From Flavobacteriaceae bacterium UBA2540 (lineage in GTDB: Bacteria > Bacteroidota > Bacteroidia > Flavobacteriales > Flavobacteriaceae): 61,224 nt of DNA. Shown in pieces: positions 9,747 to 18,568 of the stretch. How positions within the stretch are numbered: the stretch's first letter is position 1; the number at the start of each line of letters is the position of its first letter. The notes under the pieces were generated by a model. That model had not been told where the DNA came from, searched no databases, and was given only the letters and a program-made list of their open reading frames with translations. The stretch lies in the NCBI GenBank assembly GCA_002340765.1, contig DDMS01000011.1:1-61224 (forward strand), given 5' to 3'. A program made the translations under genes and the position numbers.

Positions 9747-9930
9747 TTACGATAACCCAAAAATCACTCCGTCTTTATCAATTTTCATGTTTTCTGATGT
9801 TGGAATGATCGGCAATCCAGACATTCTCATCATTTTCCTAAAATCGGAATTACAAATTATGCTCCACCAGCAATTTCAATTTCTATCACAGTTACTTTAA
9901 ATCGCTGAAGTTTTCCAATTAAAGTTTCAT
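9747..9930 (-). pseudogene. fhs: Remnant of formate-tetrahydrofolate ligase C-terminus
   Basis: Read on the minus strand, this stretch yields VIEIEIAGGA, a stop, FVIPILGK, a frameshift, MMRMSGLPIIPTSENMKID and then DKDGVIFGLS before TAA at 9747-9749. This is the characteristic end of Fhs (AGAGF.vp..G.mm.MPGLP..PA...IDid..G.I.GL). Only about 60 codons of a roughly 555-codon gene remain, with at least one in-frame stop and one frameshift. It is a deletion remnant and is not translated as a functional enzyme. Confidence 0.7.
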
Positions 9931-10067
9931 TAAAAAAAGTAAGTCATTTTTAGAATTTATCAATTTAAGTTATTAGACATAACCATTTTTACTAGTTTGC
10001 CATATTAATAATTTTAATTATTCAAAAACATCCTTCTTTAAAATACACAATAAATGTTATAAAACAA

Positions 10068-10098
10068 TTGCTTACTCTACTTCGAAATACTATATTTG
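10068..10098 (+). promoter_or_regulatory. Complete Bacteroidota promoter of secDF
   Basis: TTG at 10068-10070, a 20-base spacer, and TATATTTG at 10091-10098, an exact TAnnTTTG match. It lies about 40 bases before the ATG chosen for secDF. It also rules out the TTG at 10096 as a start codon, because that triplet is part of the -7 box. Confidence 0.7.
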
Positions 10099-10137
10099 CA
10101 CGTTTTTAAAAAAAGAAGTCGACATAAATTAAAGAAG

Positions 10138-13101
10138 ATGCAAAACAAAGGACTTATTAAATTATTTGCTATCCTTTTTGGATTGGTAAGTTTATATCAA
10201 TTATCATTTACATTTATCGCAACAAAAGTTGAAGATGATGCAACTGCATACGCTAACAAAAATGTACCTAATAATAATGCAAGAGAAAAAGCTACATTCG
10301 AAAGAAAGTACTTAGACAGTGTTGCAAACAAGGATATTCTTGACTTAGGATTCACCAAATTCACTTATAATGACGTGAAAGACAAAGAGATGAATCTTGG
10401 TCTAGATTTAAAAGGTGGTATTAATGCCATTTTACAGGTTTCAGTGAAAGAAGTATTAATAAGTTTGTCAAATGATTCTAAAAATGAAGTTTTCAATAAA
10501 GCTCTAGCTGCTGCTGACGAAAGACAAAAAACTAGTAGTTCTGATTATATAGATTTATTCTTTGAAGAATTTGAAAAAATAGCTGGTACCACAAAACTAA
10601 GTGACCCTTCAATTTTTGGAACAAAAGCTTTGAGCGAAAAAATTAGTTTCAACGAAGACAATGCCTCTGTAAAAAAGACATTACAAGAAGAAATCACTAG
10701 TTCTATTGGGACAGCTTTTGAAGTTTTAAGAAGTAGAATTGATAAATTTGGTGTTACTCAACCAAACATTCAAAGAATTGGAACTTCTGGAAGAATTCAA
10801 ATTGAATTGCCAGGCGCAAAAGATATTGAACGTGTTACAAAACTTATCACTAGCAAAGCTGAATTGCAGTTTTGGGAAGTTCTTACAAATGCTGAAGTTC
10901 AAAACTTTTTCTTTGAGGCAAATACTCTTGTATCTTCAATGTTAAAAGACAATATTGTTGCAGAAAAAGATTCACTTAAAAAAGATGATATTGATGATTT
11001 ATTAGGCAAAACTGTTGACTCAACAAAAACTCAAAAAAATCTATTCACCTATTTATTTCCAAATGTTGCTCAATCTGAGCAACAATTGAGTTCACTAGTA
11101 GGACAAGCAAGAGTTTTAGATACTGTAACTGTAAATAATTTATTAGCAAAAAAAGAAATTAGAGCTCTTTTACCAAATGAAATCCGTTATGTGAAATTTT
11201 TATGGGATTACAAATCAGAAAAAGGAACTGATGGTTCTGAATTGATTGGTTTATATGCTATTAAAGGAAATAGAGCAAACAAAGCAAATATTGAAGGTGA
11301 TGTGATTTTAGATGCTGCTCAGGTGTTTGATCAATTGAACAAACCAGAAGTTAGCATGACTATGAATAGTGAAGGCACTAAACAATGGGCGAAAATGACC
11401 TCAGAAAATGTAGGGAAATTTGTAGCTGTTGTTTTAGATAATTATGTATATACTGCACCATCAGTAAATCAATCAATCACTGGAGGAAGAACTTCAATTT
11501 CTGGAGGTACAATGACAATTGCTGAAGCTGAAGATATTGCTACGGTTTTAAAAGCAGGAAAATTACCAGCAGCAGCTAAAATTATTCAAGCAGAAGTTGT
11601 TGGACCATCGTTAGGACAAGAATCTATTGATGCTTCTATAAATTCATTTATAATTGCAATTGCGATTGTCTTACTTTGGATGCTTTTTTATTATGGAAAA
11701 GCAGGTATTTTCTCAAATATTGCACTACTTGTTAATATCTTATTTGTTTTCGGAATCTTAGCTTCTTTCAATTCTGTATTGACATTGCCAGGTATTGCAG
11801 GTATTATTTTAACAATAGGGATGGCAGTTGATGCAAATGTAATAATCTATGAGAGAATTAAAGAAGGACTTTCATTTAAAAAAGGTTTAAAACAATCTGT
11901 TGATGAGGGATTCTCAATTAAAGGTGCACTTTCTGCAATTATTGATGCAAATATTACGACTCTATTAACAGGTGTTATTTTATATATTTTTGGAACAGGA
12001 CCAATTAAAGGTTTCGCTTTAACATTAATGATTGGTATTGCAACTTCTTTATTTACAGCAGTTTTTATAACTAGATTATTGATAGATAGTGCAGTTGAAA
12101 AGAAAATGAATTTGACTTTCAATACCAACTTTTCTAAAGGATGGTTTACAAATATTAATATTTCATTCATCAAAAAACGTAAAGTTGCGTATGTAATTTC
12201 AAGTATTGTTATAGCAATTGGATTGATTTCAATTTTTACTGTTGGATTAAAACAAGGAGTTGATTTCAAAGGTGGACGTTCGTATGTTGTTCGTTTTAAC
12301 CAAGAAATGAGTGCTACAAAAGTAGCTCAAGAATTGAAAACCCTTTTTGGAAGTGCACCTGAAGTAAAAACTTATGGCTCTTCAAATCAACTAAAAATAA
12401 CGACTGTTCACAAAATTGACGAGGAAGGTGAAGAAATTGATGAACTTGTTCAACAAACTTTGTTTAATGGATTAAAACCATATTTAGGCAAAACAACTTA
12501 CGAAGATTTCAAACCTGGATTTGAAAAACAAGGTGCAGGAGTTATGAGTTTCTTAAAAGTGAGTCCAACCATTGCTGATGATATTAAAACTTCAGCATTG
12601 TACGCAGTTTTTGGTTCATTACTAGTAGTTTTCTTATATATACTATTACGCTTTAGAAAAGTATCTTACTCACTAGGTGCTGTAGCTGCAGTATTTCACG
12701 ATGTATTGATTGTTTTAGGTGTGTTCTCAATAACATATAGTTTTATGCCTTTTGACATGGAAATTAACCAATCTTTCATTGCAGCCATTCTTACAGTAGT
12801 TGGTTATTCGCTGAATGATACTGTAATTATTTTTGATAGAATTAGAGAATTTTCAAACGAAAGAACAGGAAAATTCAGTGATTTGATCAACAGCGCTATT
12901 AACATTACTTTGGGAAGAACAATTAATACTTCTCTAACCACTTTATTGGTAATATTGGCAATATTTTTCTTCGGAGGTGATTCTATAAAAGGATTTATGT
13001 TTGCATTAGCTGTTGGTATAATTGTTGGAACGTATTCTTCAATATTTGTGGCAACACCAATTATGTTCGATACCACAAAAATAGAAGAAAAAAATAGTTA
13101 A
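10138..13101 (+). CDS. secDF: Protein translocase subunit SecDF (fused SecD and SecF)
   Basis: Inner-membrane, proton-driven accessory unit of the Sec translocon. It pulls proteins across the membrane from the periplasmic side. SecD occupies roughly residues 1-640: N-terminal TM, GLDLKGGINA, large periplasmic P1 domain, then a TM bundle with GMAVDANVIIYERIKE. SecF follows: GVDFKGGRSYVVRF, then TM segments with VVGYSLNDTVIIFDRIRE. The single-chain SecDF of about 990 residues is normal for Bacteroidota. I start it at ATG 10138 (MQNKGLIKLF), giving 987 residues. An upstream TTG at 10096 lies inside the promoter and would add a basic segment foreign to the family. Confidence 0.95.
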   Translation: MQNKGLIKLFAILFGLVSLYQLSFTFIATKVEDDATAYANKNVPNNNAREKATFERKYLDSVANKDILDLGFTKFTYNDVKDKEMNLGLDLKGGINAILQVSVKEVLISLSNDSKNEVFNKALAAADERQKTSSSDYIDLFFEEFEKIAGTTKLSDPSIFGTKALSEKISFNEDNASVKKTLQEEITSSIGTAFEVLRSRIDKFGVTQPNIQRIGTSGRIQIELPGAKDIERVTKLITSKAELQFWEVLTNAEVQNFFFEANTLVSSMLKDNIVAEKDSLKKDDIDDLLGKTVDSTKTQKNLFTYLFPNVAQSEQQLSSLVGQARVLDTVTVNNLLAKKEIRALLPNEIRYVKFLWDYKSEKGTDGSELIGLYAIKGNRANKANIEGDVILDAAQVFDQLNKPEVSMTMNSEGTKQWAKMTSENVGKFVAVVLDNYVYTAPSVNQSITGGRTSISGGTMTIAEAEDIATVLKAGKLPAAAKIIQAEVVGPSLGQESIDASINSFIIAIAIVLLWMLFYYGKAGIFSNIALLVNILFVFGILASFNSVLTLPGIAGIILTIGMAVDANVIIYERIKEGLSFKKGLKQSVDEGFSIKGALSAIIDANITTLLTGVILYIFGTGPIKGFALTLMIGIATSLFTAVFITRLLIDSAVEKKMNLTFNTNFSKGWFTNINISFIKKRKVAYVISSIVIAIGLISIFTVGLKQGVDFKGGRSYVVRFNQEMSATKVAQELKTLFGSAPEVKTYGSSNQLKITTVHKIDEEGEEIDELVQQTLFNGLKPYLGKTTYEDFKPGFEKQGAGVMSFLKVSPTIADDIKTSALYAVFGSLLVVFLYILLRFRKVSYSLGAVAAVFHDVLIVLGVFSITYSFMPFDMEINQSFIAAILTVVGYSLNDTVIIFDRIREFSNERTGKFSDLINSAINITLGRTINTSLTTLLVILAIFFFGGDSIKGFMFALAVGIIVGTYSSIFVATPIMFDTTKIEEKNS

Positions 13102-13117
13102 TATTTTTTAAAAATAA

Positions 13118-13165
13118 AAAAACCGTTTTTAATTTCTGAATTTCAGATTAAAAACGGTTTTTTCA
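13118..13165. terminator. Long hairpin terminator after secDF
   Basis: AAACCGTTTTTAAT (from about 13120) pairs with ATTAAAAACGGTTT (ending about 13161). An inner TCTGAA/TTCAGA extension completes the stem, and a T-run follows on the plus strand. Confidence 0.88.
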
Positions 13166-13196
13166 TTTAACATATACGAAGTATATTTACAATCCC

Positions 13197-14315
13197 ATGA
13201 AAACTATAAAACTTCAAAATTTATATTTTAATCCTTTCATTGATAAGGATGAAATTGCTGCGATTGTAAAATACTTAGCATGGCAAGTAAAATCAGATTT
13301 GTCAAAAAATGAAATTCCACTTTTTGTTGGAATATTAAATGGATGTTTTCTATTTGCAGCTGATTTCATCAGAGCTTATGAGGGAGATTGTGAAGTTTCA
13401 TTCGTGAAATTGGCATCTTATTCTGGAACCAAATCAACTGATGAAGTGAAATATCTTTTAGGTATAAATGAAGATTTAACTGGTAGAACCGTTATTATTC
13501 TTGAAGATATCATTGACACAGGTGCTACTTTACAAGAAATTTATACTATTTTTAGAAATAAAAATGTAAAAGAATTAAAAGTAGTTACCTTATTTTTCAA
13601 ACCTGAAGTTTTTAAAAAAGAATTACCAATCAATTATATTGGAAAAAGTATTGAAGACAAATTTATTGTTGGATATGGCTTAGATTATAATGGATTAGGA
13701 AGAAATTATCCATCAATTTATCAATTAACAACCAAACCAAAAATGAAAAATATTGTTTTATTTGGACCTCCAGGTGCAGGAAAAGGAACACAAGCAGATT
13801 TGCTAAAAGAAAAATATCAGTTAGTTCATATTTCAACAGGTGATGTTTTTAGGTTCAATATCAAAAATGAAACTGAACTTGGAAAATTGGCAAAAAAATA
13901 TATTGATGCTGGTGATTTAGTCCCTGATGAAGTAACTATTGATATGCTAAAAGCGGAAGTTGAAAAAAATAACGATACAAACGGAATCATTTTTGATGGA
14001 TTTCCAAGAACAGCCTCCCAAGCAACTGCTTTAGATGAATTTTTATCTGAAAAAGGTTTGCAAGTTGACGCGATGATTGCTCTTGAAGTTCATGAGGATT
14101 TATTAGTCGAAAGAATTTTTGGAAGAGGAAAAACAAGTGGAAGATCAGATGATACTGATGAAGAAAAAATCAGAAATCGCTTTAATGAATACAATACAAA
14201 AACTGCGATTTTAAAAGATTTTTACGAAGCTCAAAACAAATATTTTGGCATCAATGGAGTTGGTTCAATTGACGAAATTACAACTCGTATATCAAATGTA
14301 TTTGAAACACTTTAA
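13197..14315 (+). CDS. hpt/adk: Fusion of hypoxanthine phosphoribosyltransferase with adenylate kinase
   Basis: One 372-residue frame. Residues 1-182 form a purine phosphoribosyltransferase that makes IMP/GMP from hypoxanthine/guanine and PRPP. It shows FVGILNGCFLFAADF and the PRPP motif VIILEDIIDTGATL. Residues 183-372 form adenylate kinase (AMP+ATP to 2 ADP): the P-loop GPPGAGKGTQ, ISTGDVFR, FDGFPRT, and a short lid GRGKTSGRSDD. The Adk part begins exactly at an internal Met (ATG 13743) and has the length of a free-standing Adk (190 residues), so the fusion looks like simple loss of the hpt stop codon. Internal initiation at 13743 could also yield free Adk. Both domains retain their key motifs. 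Confidence 0.93.
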   Translation: MKTIKLQNLYFNPFIDKDEIAAIVKYLAWQVKSDLSKNEIPLFVGILNGCFLFAADFIRAYEGDCEVSFVKLASYSGTKSTDEVKYLLGINEDLTGRTVIILEDIIDTGATLQEIYTIFRNKNVKELKVVTLFFKPEVFKKELPINYIGKSIEDKFIVGYGLDYNGLGRNYPSIYQLTTKPKMKNIVLFGPPGAGKGTQADLLKEKYQLVHISTGDVFRFNIKNETELGKLAKKYIDAGDLVPDEVTIDMLKAEVEKNNDTNGIIFDGFPRTASQATALDEFLSEKGLQVDAMIALEVHEDLLVERIFGRGKTSGRSDDTDEEKIRNRFNEYNTKTAILKDFYEAQNKYFGINGVGSIDEITTRISNVFETL

Positions 14316-14323
14316 AGTTAAGA

Positions 14324-14379
14324 GTTCAAGGTTCAAAATTCAATTATAAACCAAAAATATTTAACTCTGAACTTTAAAC
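14324..14379. repeat. Imperfect inverted repeat between adk and obgE
   Basis: GTTCAAGGTTCAAAATTCAA at 14324-14343 is about 80% complementary to TTAACTCTGAACTTTAAAC at 14361-14379. GTTCAAAGTTtAA-type inverted repeats are scattered through Bacteroidota intergenic DNA. No T-tract follows, so it is a weak terminator candidate at best. Confidence 0.5.
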
Positions 14380-14431
14380 TTTGAATTAAATAGAATAAAC
14401 CATAAACCAATAACAATAATTGAAAACCACC

Positions 14432-15421
14432 ATGACTGAAGGAAATTTTGTAGATTACATAAAAATATACGCTACTTCTGGAAAAGGTGGACAAGGTTCA
14501 ACGCATCTTCACAGAGAAAAATTTGTTGAGAAAGGTGGCCCTGATGGTGGGGATGGAGGACGTGGAGGGCATATAATTTTGCGTGGAGATCAAAATTTAT
14601 GGACGTTGTTTCATCTGAAATTTAAACGCCATTTTAGGGCAACTCAAGGTGGTGCAGGAAGCAAAAGTAGAAGTACTGGCGCTGATGGTGAAGACGTTTA
14701 TATTGATGTGCCTTTAGGAACGATTATTAGAGATGCTGATACCGACGAAATTATTGTTGAAATTACCGAAGATAAAAAAGAAGTTATTTTGTTAGAGGGC
14801 GGAAAAGGTGGACTTGGAAACTGGCATTTTAGAACGGCAACCCATCAAACGCCAAGATTTGCGCAACCAGGAATTGAAGGACAAGAAGGTTGGTATCGAA
14901 TTGAATTGAAAATTTTGGCAGATGTTGGCTTGGTAGGATTTCCAAATTCTGGAAAATCAACCCTACTTTCTGTAGTGACTGCTGCAAAACCAAAAATTGC
15001 AGATTATGCTTTTACCACTTTAAAACCCAATTTAGGTATTGTAGAATATCGAAATCATCAAACTTTTGTGATTGCTGATATTCCAGGAATTATTGAAGGT
15101 GCTGCTGAAGGAAAAGGGTTGGGTCACCGATTTTTACGTCATATTGAACGCAATTCCGTGTTGTTATTTTTGATTCCTGCGGATAGCAAAGATATCAATA
15201 CTGAATATGATATTTTGCTGAACGAACTCAAAAAATACAATCCTGAATTGCTTGATAAAGATCGTTTGTTGGCAATTTCAAAAACAGATTTATTAGATGA
15301 AGAACTGAAAAATGAAATAAAACAAACGCTTCCAAAAGGAATTGAAACGGTTTTTATTTCGTCAGTTGCTGAAATTGGCTTGATTGAATTGAAAGATAAA
15401 TTGTGGAAAATTCTTCACTAA
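14432..15421 (+). CDS. obgE: GTPase Obg (CgtA)
   Basis: Ribosome-associated GTPase needed for large-subunit maturation and growth control. The glycine-rich Obg fold is visible (GKGGQGSTHLHREKFVEKGG, GGDGGRGGH), followed by the G domain: P-loop GFPNSGKSTLL, switch II DIPGIIEGAAEGKGLGHRFL, and SKTD for guanine specificity. I use ATG 14432 (MTEGNFVDYIKIYATSGKGG), which gives 329 residues and the usual family start. A TTG four codons upstream is the only longer option. The C-terminal variable/TGS domain is absent, as usual in Bacteroidota. Confidence 0.95.
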   Translation: MTEGNFVDYIKIYATSGKGGQGSTHLHREKFVEKGGPDGGDGGRGGHIILRGDQNLWTLFHLKFKRHFRATQGGAGSKSRSTGADGEDVYIDVPLGTIIRDADTDEIIVEITEDKKEVILLEGGKGGLGNWHFRTATHQTPRFAQPGIEGQEGWYRIELKILADVGLVGFPNSGKSTLLSVVTAAKPKIADYAFTTLKPNLGIVEYRNHQTFVIADIPGIIEGAAEGKGLGHRFLRHIERNSVLLFLIPADSKDINTEYDILLNELKKYNPELLDKDRLLAISKTDLLDEELKNEIKQTLPKGIETVFISSVAEIGLIELKDKLWKILH

Positions 15422-15443
15422 AAAATATTTTTATAGGTAAAAA

Positions 15444-15920
15444 TTACTCTTTCAACTGAATTCGAATGGGCAACGTATATTTCGTTGTCACTGGAATTCC
15501 TCTTTTGATCGCGGGATAAATTGCTGGAATTTTCTGAATACTTTCTTGAATCACACTGTCCAATTTAGGAAGTTGATTTTTTATGATTTCGGAAGCATCC
15601 ATTTTCTCAAATTGAATTTTTCCTTTTGAATCAATAATCAAAGAAACATTCACAATTTCATCTATAGAATCATGGATGGTAAAGACCTGTTTTTGAAGCT
15701 CTGCTCCTATTTTTTGATGAATTGAGGTTCTAAAACAATACGATTTTGCTTCTTTTTCAATGATGGAATCACAGATTTTAAAAGACGGAGAAAAATCGAC
15801 TTCATTAAAATTGATGATAGTATCTAAAATTGGTTTTTGTTGTTTTTTTGAAAAAGGGAGATTTTCGCACGAAATGCAAATTATTAAAAATAGCAACAAA
15901 GAAAAAACACGCATTAACAT
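15444..15920 (-). CDS. Putative lipoprotein with TonB-C-like domain
   Basis: 158 residues with a lipoprotein signal (MRVFSLLLFLIICISC, lipobox ICISC), so the mature protein should be anchored through its Cys. The C-terminal part (VSLIIDSKGKIQFEKMDA, then a run of helices, IPAIYPAIKRGIPVTTKYTLPIRI) has the strand-helix-strand pattern of the TonB C-terminal domain seen in stand-alone Bacteroidota proteins. It resembles the broken gene at 35944-36379 in layout. A second ATG two codons in (15914) is an equally good start. It is convergent with obgE, with 22 bases between the genes. Function unknown. Confidence 0.7.
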   Translation of the reverse strand: MLMRVFSLLLFLIICISCENLPFSKKQQKPILDTIINFNEVDFSPSFKICDSIIEKEAKSYCFRTSIHQKIGAELQKQVFTIHDSIDEIVNVSLIIDSKGKIQFEKMDASEIIKNQLPKLDSVIQESIQKIPAIYPAIKRGIPVTTKYTLPIRIQLKE

Positions 15921-15988
15921 AGTTTAGTTTTTTATGTGAATTTAGTAAAAATTTAACGAATTTTAAACCAAAGTTTCAACTTTTAAAA

Positions 15989-16590
15989 TCAACATTTCAA
16001 CCTACTCTTTTCAGTCATTTTTTTCATATAATCTGGGATGATCACAATTTGAATTCCATTTACTTTTCCTTCAATGAATTTGATATTTTCATGGTTTTAA
16101 GAAATTTTACGAACTGCTACTCCTTGTTTTGCGACCATACTTGAACCCTTGACTTTCAAATCTTTAATCAACACCAAAGAATCTCAAGATTCTTAAATTA
16201 CGCAATTATAATCTCTGTTAATTATTATTTCTCCTTCTTCTAACTGCTCGCTTAAAAATTGTGCAAAAGCCAAATCTGATTCTTCTAAAAATAGCTTGTC
16301 CAGTAATTCATTTAGCCAACCTGCCGTTTTTAAGAAATGCTACATTCTCCAAGCAACCACTTTTACTGGCGAAAATTCACTCCGCATAGAATCTTTCAAA
16401 CAACGTCAGTGATTTGCGTCAGTTTCTGTTTGATTTTCTATTTGAAGAATACACTTTTCACAAGACAAAACACTTCCATAGAAATCTCCATTTGAAACTT
16501 ATTTCACTTCATAAATCTAAAATTTTTCTGTTAATGTGCAAAATTCACATTGATTTTCCTAACTTTTTTTAGGTCTTCTAATAAACTCAT
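15989..16590 (-). pseudogene. phnA: phnA pseudogene (PhnA/YjdM zinc-ribbon protein)
   Basis: The minus-strand reading begins MSLLEDLKK at ATG 16590. After a frameshift it continues ENQCEFCTLTEKF, YGSVLSCEKCILQIENQTET, VKVVAWRM, HFLKTAGWLNELLDKLFL, LIKDLKVKGSSMVAKQGVAV, KFIEGKVNGIQIVII. This is the whole PhnA-family protein of Bacteroidota, including both CxxC knuckles, interrupted by at least seven in-frame stops and one frameshift. The coding trace is still easy to follow, so decay is advanced but no large deletion has occurred. It accounts for most of the 1-kb gap between the lipoprotein gene and ade. Confidence 0.92.
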
Positions 16591-16637
16591 TTTTGATCGA
16601 TTTTTGGCAAAAGTAGTGTTTTAAAAAAGATTTTTTT

Positions 16638-16717
16638 GAAGCTATTCCCAGCTTTTCGCACTCGCTTTTTTCGAAAATGAAAAAGAGCTCAAACAATGCT
16701 ACAATCAGGGCTAAGCG
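16638..16717 (-). repeat. Conserved flavobacterial intergenic element, possible structured RNA
   Basis: On the minus strand this reads from CGCTTAGCCCTGATTGTAGC through a GAGCTCTTTTTC / GAAAAAAGCGAGTGCG hairpin to GGGAATAGCTTC. I recognise the CCCxGATxGTAGC ... GGGAATAGCT layout as an element recurring between flavobacterial genes. It may correspond to a catalogued RNA motif, but I cannot confirm that. The CTTTTTC/GAAAAAAG stem is visible directly. Strand assignment is inferred. Confidence 0.5.
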
Positions 16718-16739
16718 TATTTGCCAGTTAATCGCAACT

Positions 16740-16768
16740 CCTGCAGGGTTTCATTTGAACCTTGTAGG
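16740..16768. repeat. CCTGCAAGGTTT-type palindrome, copy 1 (imperfect)
   Basis: CCTGCAGGGTTT, a short spacer, and AACCTTGTAGG. It is related to the near-perfect copy at 16845-16869, and a half-eroded fragment (ATTGTAGGTTTTTTCAAAAA) lies between them near 16811. This is a small dispersed palindromic repeat. Confidence 0.6.
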
Positions 16769-16844
16769 TATTTTCAATACTATTAAGTTTATTACTATAG
16801 TGTTTTAAAAATTGTAGGTTTTTTCAAAAATACTTAGACTATAA

Positions 16845-16869
16845 CTGCAAGGTTTTTGAAACCTTGCAG
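16845..16869. repeat. CCTGCAAGGTTT-type palindrome, copy 2
   Basis: CTGCAAGGTTT followed by a 3-base loop and AAACCTTGCAG, an 11-bp perfect palindrome. It belongs to the same family as the copy 77 bases upstream. It lies downstream of ade on the opposite strand and may be transcribed as the end of that message. Confidence 0.65.
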
Positions 16870-16929
16870 GAAAAATCCAATTTAATGACGCTTGAGTTTC
16901 TTACCTTTGAAAAGGGTAAGATGAGTATT

Positions 16930-18552
16930 TTATTTAATTTCTAACGATGTAAATTGAAAAGAAGTTCCATCAAACAGGCCTTTGTCTGACAATTTTAAAG
17001 ACGGAATTACCAACAAAGCCATAAAAGACAACGTCATAAAAGGTGCTTTCAAAGTGCTACCCATTTCTTTAGCCATTTTATCAATTTCGGCATAAGATTT
17101 TCCAGTTTCTTGGGCAGATTTTTCTGTCATAATTCCTGCAATTGGCAAAGGCAAGATTTTTTTTTCAGATGAATTTACAGCGCAAACTCCTCCTTTATGC
17201 TGAATAATGAGATTTACAGCCCTACAAATAGCCTCGTCCGAAACTCCAACTGAAATAATATTATGAGAATCATGCCCCACTGAACTTGCAATGGCGCCTT
17301 CTTTTAATCCGAAATTTTTGATAAATGCAATTGATGGTATTGAATTTTGATAACGATTTACAACAGTCATTTTCAGTATATCTGTGTTAGTATTTGAAAC
17401 CAAATTGCCATCTACAATCAAAGAATCAGATTCAATTTCATTGGTAACCAATTCACCATCCAAAGCTTCAATTACTCTAATTTTTTCAGAATCTGAACAA
17501 AATTTAAAATCTGACACTTTTTTAAAATCAACATTGAAATTGTTTACAATCTCAATAGCAACCGATTCAATAAAAGAGATTCCATTTTTCGCAATCAATT
17601 GCCCGTCAATATACGTTTCTAAAACATTAAAATCAGTCAAATTATTGACCAATATAAAATCAGCTGCATCTCCATTTTGCAACAAACCAACATCTAAATT
17701 ATAGTGTTTTACAGGATTTATACAAGCTGCTTGCAATACTTTGTATACGTCAATTCCTCTCGCAACAGCTCTTTGACACAACTGATTGATATGCCCTAAC
17801 AACAAATCATCTGGATGTTTGTCGTCGGAACAAAACATCATATTTTCGTAATGTTCAGGCAATAAATCAATCAATGCATCAAAGTTTTTTGCAGCACTTC
17901 CTTCTCTAATTAACACTTTCATGCCTTTTTGCAATTTCTCAAAAGCTTCTTCAAACGTAAAACATTCATGATCTGTAGAAATTCCTGCTGAAATATATTT
18001 TGAGATTTTTTCACCTCTCAAACCTGGAGCATGACCATCAATGGGTTTTTGGTTATTCTTTGCATGATTTATTTTTGCCAAAACTTCTTTATCATTAAAC
18101 AAAACTCCAGGATAATTCATCATTTCAGCCAAATATTTGATGTCAGGATTTTCCATCATTTTTTTGATATCTTCTGAGTCAATCACTGCTCCAGCACTTT
18201 CAAAAGTAGTTGCTGGAACACAACTTGGAGCTCCAAAATTGAATTTAAAAGGTACTTTTTTTCCATTTTCAATCATAAATTCTATGCCTTTTACGCCCAA
18301 AACATTGGCAATTTCATGCGGATCAGAAACTGTTGCAACTGTGCCATGTGTTACAGCGATTTTTGCAAATTCTGACGGAACCAACATCGAACTTTCTATG
18401 TGAATGTGCGCATCAACAAAACCCGGTAAAATATAGTTTTCAATCTGATGATTTGAATGTCGAATGTCAATAATTTTTCCATTTTCAACCTCAATTTCTC
18501 CTCTAAATTTTGTCCTATTTTGAATGTCAACAATAATTCCTTTGATAATCAT
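16930..18552 (-). CDS. ade: Adenine deaminase
   Basis: Metal-dependent amidohydrolase converting adenine to hypoxanthine for purine salvage. The product could feed the Hpt domain at 13197-14315. The metal-binding motif DAHIHIESS (His49, His51, Glu53) is diagnostic of the Ade branch. Further motifs are VSDPHEIANV, FGAPSCVPAT, DGHAPGL, STDHECF, FCSDDKHPDDL and VGHDSHN. The length of 540 residues is close to the family value of 540-600. It is monocistronic and divergent from the broken M23 gene. Confidence 0.94.
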   Translation of the reverse strand: MIIKGIIVDIQNRTKFRGEIEVENGKIIDIRHSNHQIENYILPGFVDAHIHIESSMLVPSEFAKIAVTHGTVATVSDPHEIANVLGVKGIEFMIENGKKVPFKFNFGAPSCVPATTFESAGAVIDSEDIKKMMENPDIKYLAEMMNYPGVLFNDKEVLAKINHAKNNQKPIDGHAPGLRGEKISKYISAGISTDHECFTFEEAFEKLQKGMKVLIREGSAAKNFDALIDLLPEHYENMMFCSDDKHPDDLLLGHINQLCQRAVARGIDVYKVLQAACINPVKHYNLDVGLLQNGDAADFILVNNLTDFNVLETYIDGQLIAKNGISFIESVAIEIVNNFNVDFKKVSDFKFCSDSEKIRVIEALDGELVTNEIESDSLIVDGNLVSNTNTDILKMTVVNRYQNSIPSIAFIKNFGLKEGAIASSVGHDSHNIISVGVSDEAICRAVNLIIQHKGGVCAVNSSEKKILPLPIAGIMTEKSAQETGKSYAEIDKMAKEMGSTLKAPFMTLSFMALLVIPSLKLSDKGLFDGTSFQFTSLEIK

Positions 18553-18568
18553 TTGTAGTGAATTTTGA

